From a bacterium TMED144 (GTDB lineage: Bacteria; Fidelibacterota; Marinisomatia; Marinisomatales; TCS55), in the NCBI GenBank assembly GCA_002170005.2, contig NHGT02000022.1, forward strand, positions 55,796 through 77,902: a stretch of DNA of 22,107 nt, read 5' to 3'. The notes under the pieces were generated by a model. That model saw nothing but the letters and a program-made list of their open reading frames with translations. It did not search any database and had not been told where the DNA came from. Shown piece by piece: positions 7,981 to 16,393 of this stretch (within the stretch, counting starts at the first letter, position 1; every line of letters begins with the position of its first letter). Position numbers and translations under genes: made by a program.

Positions 7981-8658
7981 ATGATTAAAATAATAAAAGG
8001 GTTAATAATTTTAAAAATTGTTTGTTTACATGGGCAAACAATATCATTCAATAACATTGAGAATGGTCTTTTAACCACTCTCAATAGTAAAAATAATCAA
8101 GTTATTTTAACTAGCGGTTTAGCGCTCACTTTTATTGCTAGCAAATATGATAGCATTATAATAACCAATACCGAAAATAAAAATTTTTTACCATCGCGAT
8201 TAAGTCAAGTTGGTGATTTTTGGGGCATTTTAAGCCCGCTTGCAGTATGGGCAATAATATTAAAAAGCAGTATGAATAAAGATTACGTTTCCAATGCTTT
8301 TGCAGCCAATATCTTATCAACCTATGCAATCAAAAGCCTAGCTCAGCGCCAAAGACCTGATGGTTCTAATAATTACTCATTTCCTTCTGGTCATACATCA
8401 AATAGTTTTTTAGCTGCTGAATTAATAAATCAAATTAAAGGAATGCCCTTATCGGTTCCATTTTATCTATTATCAATTAATACTGCTTTAAGTAGAATAA
8501 ACGATAAAAAACATTTTTTATCAGATGTGATTTTTGGAGCTGCTATTGGCATATCAATTGGTAAAGGTTTTAAGATTTTAAGAAAAGAAAAGGCTAATCA
8601 ACGATTAAAAGATGATTTAGAAAAAGATTTTTATATACATTTTAGGTGGTTGATTTAA
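7981..8658 (+). CDS. PAP2-family membrane phosphatase
   Basis: This is a 225-residue lipid-phosphatase-type protein of the PAP2 superfamily. All three signature motifs are present and intact: K118-x6-R125-P126 (KSLAQRQRP), PSGH (135-138), and S171-R172-x5-H178-x3-D182 (SRINDKKHFLSD). A cleavable signal sequence ends before Gln19, followed by about four or five hydrophobic segments, so the active site probably faces the periplasm. Candidate substrates in this family are undecaprenyl pyrophosphate, phosphatidic acid and phosphatidylglycerol phosphate, and the lipid A 1-phosphate; the sequence alone does not decide. The neighbouring cell-wall genes make undecaprenyl pyrophosphate recycling attractive but unproven. 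The gene ends 35 bp before the AbgB-like gene. The C-terminal tail (about 200-225) is charged and probably cytoplasmic. Confidence 0.9.
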   Translation: MIKIIKGLIILKIVCLHGQTISFNNIENGLLTTLNSKNNQVILTSGLALTFIASKYDSIIITNTENKNFLPSRLSQVGDFWGILSPLAVWAIILKSSMNKDYVSNAFAANILSTYAIKSLAQRQRPDGSNNYSFPSGHTSNSFLAAELINQIKGMPLSVPFYLLSINTALSRINDKKHFLSDVIFGAAIGISIGKGFKILRKEKANQRLKDDLEKDFYIHFRWLI

Positions 8659-8693
8659 ATTAAACGGCTAGTTTAATTCCAAGGAGTAACGTT

Positions 8694-10127
8694 ATGATTA
8701 AAAAATTATTACCTTTTTTTGCCCTCTTTATTATCACTCAAACCATTTCTTTTGCTCAAATAGATTGGACTGCAAATAAAAAATCCATTGAATCTTCAAT
8801 TAAAAAACATGAAAAAGCACTTATTAAAATTAGTGATGCAATATGGTCACATGCTGAAGTAGCCTTAGAAGAATATAAATCTTCCAAGGTGCTTGCAGAC
8901 TATGCGGAAAAAAATGGATTTGATGTTGAAAGGGGGGTGGCAGGCATGCCAACAGCATTCATTGCATCCTATGGTAAAGGTTCTCCCAGAATAGGAATAT
9001 TGGGAGAATTTGATGCAAACGCAGGCATATCACAAAAACTCAAACCCGAAAAAGAAGCTTTGATAGAAGGGGCGCCTGGTCATGGTTGTGGACATAATCT
9101 TTTTGGTACCGCTAGTCTCGGAGCTGCAATTGCAATAAAAGAACTTATTCAAAAAAAGAAACTGAAAGGAACCATCGTTTTTTACGGTACTCCTGCTGAA
9201 GAGACCATTTTTGGTAAAGTTTGGTTTGCACGTGAAGGGCTATTTAATGATCTGGATGTATGCATGGATTGGCATCCGTCTGACAATATTGAAGCGTCAA
9301 CACAAAGCAGTAAAGCATTGATCGACTTTAGAGTAAAATATACCGGTAACACCGCTCATGCTTCAGCAGATCCTTGGAATGGATATAGCGCTGTTGATGC
9401 AATGGAGCTATTTACAACTGGAATTAATTATTACAGGGAACATGTAAAGCCCACAACAAGGATCCATTATCAAATTGAAAAAGCTGGCGATGTTGTAAAT
9501 GTTGTTCCTGACTATGCGCAGATTTGGGTTCGAGTAAGAGAAAATGACAGAGAATCACTGAGTACTGTCTATGAAAGAGTAAAGAAAATTGCTGCAGGTG
9601 GAGCTATAATGGCTGAGGTAGAGCATGAAATTTCTTTAATCTCAGGAATTTATGAAATATTACCAAACAGAAGAGGGGCCGCAGTAGTACAAACAAATTT
9701 TGAGCTACTAGGTCCCCTAAAGTACAGCCCGAGTGAAACTAAATATGCCAAAGCTATCCAAAAAGCGACCAATAAGCCGCAAGTTGGAATGGATGGTGAG
9801 ATTTATCCAATGAGGGAAACCCTTCCAGCTCAAGGGGGATCTACGGATGTTGGAGATGTTAGTCAATTAGTTCCTACAGTAAGATTGTCCACACCCGCTG
9901 CACCCAAAGATGCACCTTGGCACTCCTGGGCTGTGGTTGCATGCACTGGAATGTCCATTGGTCACAAGGGAATGCTTCATGCATCAAAAGCTTTGGGAAT
10001 GACCATGGTAGATATTTTTGAAGACCAAAAGCTTGTTAAAGAAATAAAAGCTGAATATAACGAGCGAAAAGGAAACAGTAGGTATGAGCCTATGATACCC
10101 CCTGGTCCTCCTCCAATCAAGAGATAA
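8694..10127 (+). CDS. Exported AbgB-like M20 amidohydrolase
   Basis: The 477-residue protein resembles AbgB, one subunit of the E. coli p-aminobenzoyl-glutamate hydrolase, along its whole length, with an added signal peptide ending SFA before Gln22. Dinuclear metal-site motifs are GHGCGHN (129-135), PAEE (167-170), DWHP (192-195) and HASADPWNG (222-230, at the lid domain). The AbgB-type C-terminal features STDVGDVS and GHKGMLHA are present. It has a strong Shine-Dalgarno, AAGGAG, at 8681-8686, unlike most genes here. E. coli AbgB is cytoplasmic and pairs with AbgA; here no AbgA is adjacent and the enzyme is predicted periplasmic or secreted. It probably hydrolyses an N-acyl or N-aroyl amino acid; the substrate is unknown. 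The Xaa-Pro aminopeptidase gene follows after 2 bp. The last residues are proline-rich (PPGPPPIK). Confidence 0.9.
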   Translation: MIKKLLPFFALFIITQTISFAQIDWTANKKSIESSIKKHEKALIKISDAIWSHAEVALEEYKSSKVLADYAEKNGFDVERGVAGMPTAFIASYGKGSPRIGILGEFDANAGISQKLKPEKEALIEGAPGHGCGHNLFGTASLGAAIAIKELIQKKKLKGTIVFYGTPAEETIFGKVWFAREGLFNDLDVCMDWHPSDNIEASTQSSKALIDFRVKYTGNTAHASADPWNGYSAVDAMELFTTGINYYREHVKPTTRIHYQIEKAGDVVNVVPDYAQIWVRVRENDRESLSTVYERVKKIAAGGAIMAEVEHEISLISGIYEILPNRRGAAVVQTNFELLGPLKYSPSETKYAKAIQKATNKPQVGMDGEIYPMRETLPAQGGSTDVGDVSQLVPTVRLSTPAAPKDAPWHSWAVVACTGMSIGHKGMLHASKALGMTMVDIFEDQKLVKEIKAEYNERKGNSRYEPMIPPGPPPIKR

Positions 10128-10129
10128 AA

Positions 10130-11500
10130 ATGTTTGAAAAAAATATTTTAATCAATAGAAGGTCTAGAATTTGTGACGAAGTTCAATCAGGATTAATATT
10201 TTTGTACGGAAATAATCCTGTTCCAATGAATTATCCATCCAATACACTTCGATTTAGACAAGATAGCAATTTTTTATATTACTGCGGATTAGATTTCCCA
10301 GGTCTGAATGTTATAATTGATACTGATTCAAAAAGGTCTGTCTTGTTTGGAGATGATTTAACCTCTGATGATATCGTTTGGGAAGGGTCGAGGATCTCTA
10401 TAATGGATATGGCAATCCGGGTTGGAATTGAAGAAAGTATGCCCACTTCGAAGCTAGAACAATATTTGTCATCCTATATAGGAAAAATACATTATTTGCC
10501 AGCATATAGAGCTGACCATATTAACTTATTAAAAAGTCTTTTTAAAAATAATATACACACCTCAAAAGAATTGATTTCTTCAGTTATTGCTCAAAGATCG
10601 ATAAAAGCACCTGAAGAGATATTAGAAATAGAATCTGCACTTGAAATAACAGCTGAAATGCACAAGTTAGCAATGCAAAATTCTTCAGATGGGGTCACTG
10701 AACAATCCGTTGTAGGTAAAATGGAGGGCTATGCCTTAAGTAATGGTAGTCGATTGGCTTATCCATCAATATTTACCATTAATGGTGAAATATTACATAA
10801 CAATAATTACCATAATTTTATGAAAAATGGTCAGTTGCTTTTAAATGATTCAGGGGCAGAATCTTCTAATTATTATGCTAGCGATATAACCAGAACCTTC
10901 CCTGTAAGCGGTAAATTCTCATCCCAACAAAAAGAGATTTATTCAATCGTGTTTAAGATGCAAGAAGCAGCTTTGAAACTCTGCAAAGCGGGAAATTCAT
11001 TTAAAAGCGCCCATTTAGAAGCCTCTAGAATTGCTGTAGAAGGTTTAAAAAACCTTGGTTTAATGCGAGGTGACCCTGATAATGCAGTACAAAATGGAGC
11101 GCATGCTCTTTTTTTCCCACACGGTTTAGGTCACATGCTTGGTTTAGATGTTCACGATATGGAGGGATTGGGAGAAGACCTTGTTGGCTATGAATTTGGT
11201 TCAGATAGAAGTGATCAGTTTGGTCTTGCATATTTAAGATTATCAAAGGAATTAAAATCTGGCTTTGTTATAACGGTAGAGCCAGGAATTTACTTTATTC
11301 CGCACTTGATCGAAGATTGGGCATCAACAAATAAACTTGTTGATTTCATAATTTATGATGAGGTAAAAAAATATAAAGGTTTTGGTGGAATAAGAATTGA
11401 AGATAATGTTCATATTACCGAAAATGGACATGAGATCTTAGGGCCAAATATTCCAAAGACAATATCAGAGATAGAGACATGTATGGCAGGTAATGCGTAA
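10130..11500 (+). CDS. pepP: Xaa-Pro aminopeptidase (M24B)
   Basis: This 456-residue metallopeptidase removes N-terminal residues preceding proline. The N-terminal AMP_N-type domain (about 5-150) includes FRQDSNFLYYCGLDFPG. The catalytic pita-bread domain carries all five metal ligands: D240 (LLNDSGAE), D252 (SDITRTF), H335 (HGLGHMLGLDVHD), E384 (TVEPGIY) and E424 (GGIRIEDN). The length matches PepP (about 440). No signal peptide is seen, so it probably works in the cytoplasm although the gene 2 bp upstream encodes an exported enzyme; the tight spacing implies cotranscription. It may finish the breakdown of imported proline-containing peptides. Confidence 0.93.
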   Translation: MFEKNILINRRSRICDEVQSGLIFLYGNNPVPMNYPSNTLRFRQDSNFLYYCGLDFPGLNVIIDTDSKRSVLFGDDLTSDDIVWEGSRISIMDMAIRVGIEESMPTSKLEQYLSSYIGKIHYLPAYRADHINLLKSLFKNNIHTSKELISSVIAQRSIKAPEEILEIESALEITAEMHKLAMQNSSDGVTEQSVVGKMEGYALSNGSRLAYPSIFTINGEILHNNNYHNFMKNGQLLLNDSGAESSNYYASDITRTFPVSGKFSSQQKEIYSIVFKMQEAALKLCKAGNSFKSAHLEASRIAVEGLKNLGLMRGDPDNAVQNGAHALFFPHGLGHMLGLDVHDMEGLGEDLVGYEFGSDRSDQFGLAYLRLSKELKSGFVITVEPGIYFIPHLIEDWASTNKLVDFIIYDEVKKYKGFGGIRIEDNVHITENGHEILGPNIPKTISEIETCMAGNA

Positions 11501-11545
11501 AGCCTATTTTAAATTAAATTATTACTATCAAAAAATCTTTAACGT

Positions 11546-11586
11546 ATTCTTTCAGCCAATAATAGTCGCGATAATTTTGAAAGAAT
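11546..11586. repeat. Perfect 9-bp inverted repeat in the spacer before the SGLT-type gene
   Basis: ATTCTTTCA (11546-11554) and TGAAAGAAT (11578-11586) are perfect reverse complements with a 23-base loop. They lie in the 184-bp spacer between pepP and the symporter gene, the longest spacer in the window. No U-tract follows the second arm, so it is not a standard terminator. It could be an operator or an mRNA hairpin, but arms this AT-rich can occur by chance. Nothing else in the spacer was recognised except the ribosome binding site at 11673-11677. Confidence 0.35.
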
Positions 11587-11672
11587 AAATTCTAACAATG
11601 CAAAAATAACGTTAGTTCTTAGATTTTTGTTGGTTAAGTAATTACAAATTCTTTTTAATTAAATATAGAAAC

Positions 11673-11677
11673 AGGAG
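11673..11677 (+). promoter_or_regulatory. Shine-Dalgarno fixing a GTG start
   Basis: AGGAG lies 7 bases before the GTG at 11685. This supports GTG as the true start of the SGLT-type symporter; the protein then begins MFSNLDWVIVSIYIAG, a normal SSS N-terminus. Confidence 0.75.
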
Positions 11678-11684
11678 CAATATA

Positions 11685-13295
11685 GTGTTTTCAAATTTAG
11701 ACTGGGTTATCGTTTCGATTTACATCGCAGGGATAGTAGCAATTGGACTTTTTTACTCTAGGAAAAAAGAGTCAAGCGATGAATATTTTTTAGCAAGTAG
11801 AAATACTGGATGGTTCGTTATTGGGGCCGCTTTGTTTGCTTCCAATATTGGATCAGAACACTTAGTTGGCTTAGCAGGCACAGGAGCAAATAGCGGACTA
11901 CCAACTGTACAGTTTGAGATACTTGCTTCCTTAATCCTTTTGATCCTTGGTTGGTTTTTCGTTCCCTATTATTTAGCAAGTAAGATCTCAACTACTCCTG
12001 AATTTCTAGAAAAGAGATTTTCTCCTTTTGCTAGGTATTATTTATCAATTATCTCAATCTTTGCTTATGTAATAACAAAAATAGCTGTAACTGTCATGGC
12101 AGGAGGGATCGTTTTTGAGACCTTGATGGGTATTGATTTTTGGGTCGGTGCTTTGATTATTATTTTATTGACAGGGGTATATACGATCCTGGGCGGACTC
12201 AAAGCTGTTGTGTATACGGAAACAATTCAAACGTTTGTATTGATATTTGGATCAATAGTAGTCTTGTATTTCGGGCTGAATGAACTTGGTGGATGGAACA
12301 ATATGGTAGAGATCGCTCCAATTGATTTTATGAGCGTTTGGCGTCCATCCGACCATCCTGAATTCCCTTGGACAGGAATCATTTTTGGTGCACCAATTTT
12401 AGGAATTTGGTATTGGTGTACAGATCAAAATATCGTTCAAAGAGTTCTCTCAGCTAAAAATATTCATGAAGCGAGAAGAGGAACTATATTTGCGGGCTTT
12501 TTAAAGATCACACCTCTGTTTTTATTTGTTATGCCAGGTATCATAGCATATTGTTTAAATCAGCAAGGAGTTCTTCAGCTTGAGAACAGTGATCAGGCTC
12601 TTCCAGTTTTGGTCCAAACTTTACTCCCAAGCGGTTTAAGAGGTTTAGTAGCTGCAGGTTTGTTAGCAGCTTTAATGAGTTCGCTTGCTTCAGTTTTTAA
12701 TTCTTCCTCAACCTTAGTAACGCTAGATATTTATAAAAAGTTTAAACCTGATAGCTCCGAAAAGGAATTGGTCTTTGTCGGTCAAGTATCTACAGCTTTT
12801 CTGGTTGTCTTGGGATTGCTATCTATTCAGCTTATCGAAGGTGGTTTTTTTGGCGGTACACTTTTTATAAAAATTCAAGCTATTCAAGGACTCATATCTC
12901 CCCCTATTGCCGCAGTTTTTCTGCTCGGTATTTTCAATAAACGAGTTAATAACCAAGGCGCCTTAGCATCTTTAGGTGTAGGGTTTGTATTAGGAATGAT
13001 GCGATTCTTTTTGCTTATCTTTGAGCCGCAAGATGGAACAATTTTACATTTATTGGTCAGTATCAACTTTTTGCATTATGCTGCTTATTTATTTTTGGTT
13101 TGCACAGTAGTACTAATTGGAGTTAGTTATTTAACACCTCCGCCCAATGAGTCGCAAACTAAGGGGCTGACATACGACCCTTCACAAAACAAAACCAAAA
13201 AGTCAATCGAAGAAGAAACTCAAGACAAAACAGACAAGATTTTATCAGGACTTGTTGTCTTAGCGGTAGTTGCTGTTTGGGTGATATTTAGATAA
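11685..13295 (+). CDS. SGLT-type sodium/sugar symporter
   Basis: This 536-residue inner-membrane SSS protein is closer to animal and Vibrio SGLTs than to the other two symporters here. Residues equivalent to the human SGLT1 sugar site are all kept: N54 and H59 in ASNIGSEH, E78 in QFEIL, Y243 in WYWCTDQ, K274 in FLKI and Q398 in IKIQAIQG. The QRVLSAKN loop (252-259) and the sodium-site serine stretch FNSSST (338-343) are also present. About 14 membrane segments are expected; a hydrophilic linker (about 484-515) precedes the last one, as in SGLTs. The start is GTG with a good Shine-Dalgarno. It leads a run of genes with a GH109 glycosidase, second symporter, GalK-like kinase and nucleotidyltransferase, so it probably imports the hexose or N-acetylhexosamine released by that glycosidase. 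The actual sugar is inferred. Confidence 0.92.
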   Translation: MFSNLDWVIVSIYIAGIVAIGLFYSRKKESSDEYFLASRNTGWFVIGAALFASNIGSEHLVGLAGTGANSGLPTVQFEILASLILLILGWFFVPYYLASKISTTPEFLEKRFSPFARYYLSIISIFAYVITKIAVTVMAGGIVFETLMGIDFWVGALIIILLTGVYTILGGLKAVVYTETIQTFVLIFGSIVVLYFGLNELGGWNNMVEIAPIDFMSVWRPSDHPEFPWTGIIFGAPILGIWYWCTDQNIVQRVLSAKNIHEARRGTIFAGFLKITPLFLFVMPGIIAYCLNQQGVLQLENSDQALPVLVQTLLPSGLRGLVAAGLLAALMSSLASVFNSSSTLVTLDIYKKFKPDSSEKELVFVGQVSTAFLVVLGLLSIQLIEGGFFGGTLFIKIQAIQGLISPPIAAVFLLGIFNKRVNNQGALASLGVGFVLGMMRFFLLIFEPQDGTILHLLVSINFLHYAAYLFLVCTVVLIGVSYLTPPPNESQTKGLTYDPSQNKTKKSIEEETQDKTDKILSGLVVLAVVAVWVIFR

Positions 13296-13303
13296 AATAA
13301 AAA

Positions 13304-14659
13304 TTGAACAGAAGAAAATTCATAAAAACTACCGCTGTTTTAGGTAGCGCATCCTTGTTGAAGCCCAGTTTTGCTTTCTCAGGTTCTTCATCCAAATTAA
13401 AAATTGGCGTAATTGGTACCGGCCTAAGAGGTCAATGGATGATAAATCTCTTCTTAAATAGACCTGATGTAGAAATCAGCGCTATTTGTGATATTGATGA
13501 CAAAATGATCGAAATGACAAAGGAAATATTTCGAAGAAAAGGACTACCAATTCCAAAGATTTATAATAGAGATGAAAATGATTATTTAAATCTTTTGTCA
13601 AATGAAGACCTTGATGGTGTAAATATCGCTACCCCCTGGCGGTGGCATCATCCAATGGCAATTTCAGCCATGAAAAACAATGTTCATGTAGGAGTTGAGG
13701 TTCCCGCAGCGCTTTCTGTATCAGAATGCTGGGATCTTGTAGATACCTCCGAAAAAACTGGTAAATTGTGCATGATAATGGAAAACGTATGTTATCGTAG
13801 GGATATCATGGCCATCCTAAACATGGTAAGGCTTGGGATGTTTGGCGAAATAATCCATTGCCAAGGTGGTTATCAGCATGATCTGAGACATGTGAAATTT
13901 AATGATGGAAGTCAACCTTACGGAGGTGGAGTTGAATTTGGAGAAAAAGGTTTTTCTGAAGCAAGGTGGAGAACCCATCACTCCGTTGATAAAAATGCAG
14001 ATCTGTATCCTACACATGGTCTAGGTCCGGTAAGCCCCATGCTTGATATAAACAGAGGAAATAGAATGCTACACGTCACCTCAACAGCATCTCAAGCAAG
14101 AGGTTTGAACAAATACATTGTTGAAAAAGGTGGATCTGATCATCCAAACGCTCAAGTGAATTTTAAATTAGGTGATGTAGTTACATCAGTAATTAAATGT
14201 GCTAATGGCCAAACTATTGTCCTCAGTCATGATACTAATTCTCCTAGACCTTATAGTTTGAATTTTCGCGTACAAGGCACTCAAGGAATTTGGATGAAAG
14301 ATAATAAATCAATATATATTGAGGGATTAAGCCCCCAAAACCATCGTTGGGAGTCAGAAAACAAATACTTGAATGAATATGATCACCCTCTATGGAAACG
14401 ATTCTCAACCTCAAAGGACGATCTATCGCAGGCAGGTCACGGTGGAATGGATTTTTTTATTGCAAGAGCTTTCATTGAAAGTATCAAAGGAGCAAAAAAA
14501 CCTGTTATAGATGTATACGATGCCGTTAGCATGAGCGTCATAGTGCCCCTATCAGAAAGCTCTATCAAGTCTGGTAGTAGGCCAATAAAAATACCTGACT
14601 TTACAAGAGGAAAATGGAAAAAAAATAAACCTATTTTTGGATTGGATGATAACTACTAG
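13304..14659 (+). CDS. GH109 NAD-dependent glycosidase (alpha-N-acetylgalactosaminidase-like), Tat-exported
   Basis: This Gfo/Idh/MocA-fold protein of 451 residues has GH109 hallmarks. A twin-arginine signal is present (NRRKFIK with a hydrophobic stretch ending about residue 24), fitting export of a folded protein with bound NAD. The nucleotide motif is GTGLRG (38-43 within GVIGTGLRG). The family markers are VGVEVPAALSVSECW (129-143), LCMIMENVCY (155-164), GEIIHCQGGYQHDLR, and YPTHGLGPV (235-243), whose Tyr and His match the active-site Tyr/His of characterised GH109 enzymes as I recall them; LDINRG follows. GH109 cleaves by an oxidation-elimination-addition-reduction cycle, and known members are mainly alpha-N-acetylgalactosaminidases. 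The start is TTG, 8 bp after the symporter stop, and is fixed by the Tat motif directly behind it. The stop abuts the next gene's ATG (TAGATG). A simple oxidoreductase is the alternative. Confidence 0.85.
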   Translation: MNRRKFIKTTAVLGSASLLKPSFAFSGSSSKLKIGVIGTGLRGQWMINLFLNRPDVEISAICDIDDKMIEMTKEIFRRKGLPIPKIYNRDENDYLNLLSNEDLDGVNIATPWRWHHPMAISAMKNNVHVGVEVPAALSVSECWDLVDTSEKTGKLCMIMENVCYRRDIMAILNMVRLGMFGEIIHCQGGYQHDLRHVKFNDGSQPYGGGVEFGEKGFSEARWRTHHSVDKNADLYPTHGLGPVSPMLDINRGNRMLHVTSTASQARGLNKYIVEKGGSDHPNAQVNFKLGDVVTSVIKCANGQTIVLSHDTNSPRPYSLNFRVQGTQGIWMKDNKSIYIEGLSPQNHRWESENKYLNEYDHPLWKRFSTSKDDLSQAGHGGMDFFIARAFIESIKGAKKPVIDVYDAVSMSVIVPLSESSIKSGSRPIKIPDFTRGKWKKNKPIFGLDDNY

Positions 14660-16393
14660 ATGATCTTATCCGCTCTTGATTGGACAATAATTGCGGGATA
14701 TTTAATACTTTCAATAATTATTGGATTGTGGTCTTCAAAAAAAAGCTCGCAAGACACAAGATCCTTTTTTTTAGCAGGTAACAATTTACCATGGTGGATG
14801 TTAGGCATAAGCATGGTTGCGACGACCTTTTCAACAGATACACCAAATTTAGTTACAGATCTAGTTAGAAAAGATGGTGTGGCTGGAAATTGGGTTTGGT
14901 GGGCTTTTTTATTAACAGGGATGTTATCCGTTTTTGTATATGCAAAGCTATGGAATAGAAGCGGGCTATTAACGGATATTCAATTCTATGAATTGCGTTA
15001 CGGAGGAAGACCGGCTGCTTTTTTAAGGGGGTTTCGTGCGCTATACCTGGGCTTGATCTTTAATTCTCTGGTTATGGGAGCAGTTAGTTTAGCAGCTATT
15101 AAGTTTGGAGAAATAGTGTTGCAAATCGAAGGCTGGCAAACACTGTTCATTGCTTGTTCGATAACTTTGCTGTATTCTACACTGGGGGGATTAAAAGCTG
15201 TGGTCATTACAGATGTGATCCAATTCTTTTTAGCTATGGTTGGTTCTGTTTGGGCTGCAATTTATGTGGTATCGCTTCCACAAATTGGAGGGATGAAAAA
15301 TTTAATTAATCATCCTAAGGTTATAGATAAAATATCGATCTTTCCTGATTTTTCTGACCCCGATATTTGGGTGCCATTATTTTTTGTTCCCTTAGCAGTC
15401 CAGTGGTGGTCCACATACTATCCTGGCTCTGAACCGGGTGGTGGTGGATATATAGCCCAAAGAATGTTTTCGGCAAAGAATGAAAGAAATGCTATTGCCG
15501 CAACCTTTTTATTTAATTTTTCGCACTATGCGCTGAGACCATGGCCTTGGATAATTATAGCTTTATCATCTCTTGTCATCTTTCCTGAGGTAGGCGATAT
15601 TCAAAATGCTTTTCCTGGATTATCTGAGGATAAATTGGGTGATGATGTCGCCTATCCTGCCATGCTAACCTTACTCCCATCCGGATTGCTAGGTATCGTT
15701 TCAGCGTCGCTTATTGCTGCGTTTATGAGTACCATGTCAACACAATTAAATTTGGGAGCAAGTTATTTGGTAAATGATTTTTATCATCGTTTTTTAAGAC
15801 AGGATGCATCTCAGAAAGAATTGGTTTTTGCTGGAAGAGTATTTACTGTTATAAGTATTACAATCGGAGCAGGGTTGGGTCTCACATTGCAAAGTGCTGG
15901 CCAAGCATTCAACCTGCTTCTTTTGGTTGGCGCAGGAACAGGCGCAATATACATTTTAAGATGGTTTTGGTGGAGAATAAATGCAACAACAGAAATTATT
16001 GCAATGATAAGCTCTGTTATCATTGCCGGTTTTTTAAATTTTGGCAATCTTGAAATGGAAGACTGGGAAAAAATAATATTCGGTGTTGTATTGACTACCA
16101 TAGTGTGGATCATTGGAACATTCCTTACAAAACCAGAGGAAGAAAAAGTACTGCTAAATTTTGTAAAAAAAATCAATCCGGGTGGTCCAGGATGGAAGAA
16201 GTTTTCTAACGGTTTGGAATCAAAATGGAGCCTTCCTAGCGATATTCTAAAAATGTTCCTGGGTATTTTTTCTGTATACTCATTGCTTATTGGAATAGGT
16301 CAAATAATTTATCAAAACAATTTAGGATACATATTTATTGTTTTTTCAGCTATTGGAATGGGTTTTTTATTCAATCTCATAGATAATGATTAA
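14660..16393 (+). CDS. Sodium:solute symporter (SSS family), larger second type
   Basis: The 577-residue inner-membrane transporter has SSS features: DTRSFFLAGNNLPWWMLGISMVATTF at the N-terminus (about 32-57), TLGGLKAVVITDVIQFF, PGGGGYIAQRMFSAKN (the QR-x-SAKN loop), and SGLLGIVSASLIAAFMSTMSTQLN with the sodium-site serines. It differs from the SGLT-type gene upstream: the ASN/H and FE sugar-contact motifs are absent (it reads STDTPNL and VWWAFLL instead), so it probably carries another solute or another form of the sugar. It begins directly after the GH109 stop and overlaps the kinase gene by 8 bp (ATGATTAA), so the genes are translationally linked. The substrate is unknown. Confidence 0.9.
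   Translation: MILSALDWTIIAGYLILSIIIGLWSSKKSSQDTRSFFLAGNNLPWWMLGISMVATTFSTDTPNLVTDLVRKDGVAGNWVWWAFLLTGMLSVFVYAKLWNRSGLLTDIQFYELRYGGRPAAFLRGFRALYLGLIFNSLVMGAVSLAAIKFGEIVLQIEGWQTLFIACSITLLYSTLGGLKAVVITDVIQFFLAMVGSVWAAIYVVSLPQIGGMKNLINHPKVIDKISIFPDFSDPDIWVPLFFVPLAVQWWSTYYPGSEPGGGGYIAQRMFSAKNERNAIAATFLFNFSHYALRPWPWIIIALSSLVIFPEVGDIQNAFPGLSEDKLGDDVAYPAMLTLLPSGLLGIVSASLIAAFMSTMSTQLNLGASYLVNDFYHRFLRQDASQKELVFAGRVFTVISITIGAGLGLTLQSAGQAFNLLLLVGAGTGAIYILRWFWWRINATTEIIAMISSVIIAGFLNFGNLEMEDWEKIIFGVVLTTIVWIIGTFLTKPEEEKVLLNFVKKINPGGPGWKKFSNGLESKWSLPSDILKMFLGIFSVYSLLIGIGQIIYQNNLGYIFIVFSAIGMGFLFNLIDND

Noticed and set aside
13304..14659. Plain sugar dehydrogenase (Gfo/Idh/MocA)
   Set aside because: The EVPAALSVSECW and YPTHGLGPV motifs together with a Tat signal point to GH109, although a dehydrogenase activity cannot be fully excluded.
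15811..16176. Open frame of 121 codons on the minus strand
   Set aside because: It lies wholly inside the second large symporter, antisense, and its translation shows no recognisable domain.
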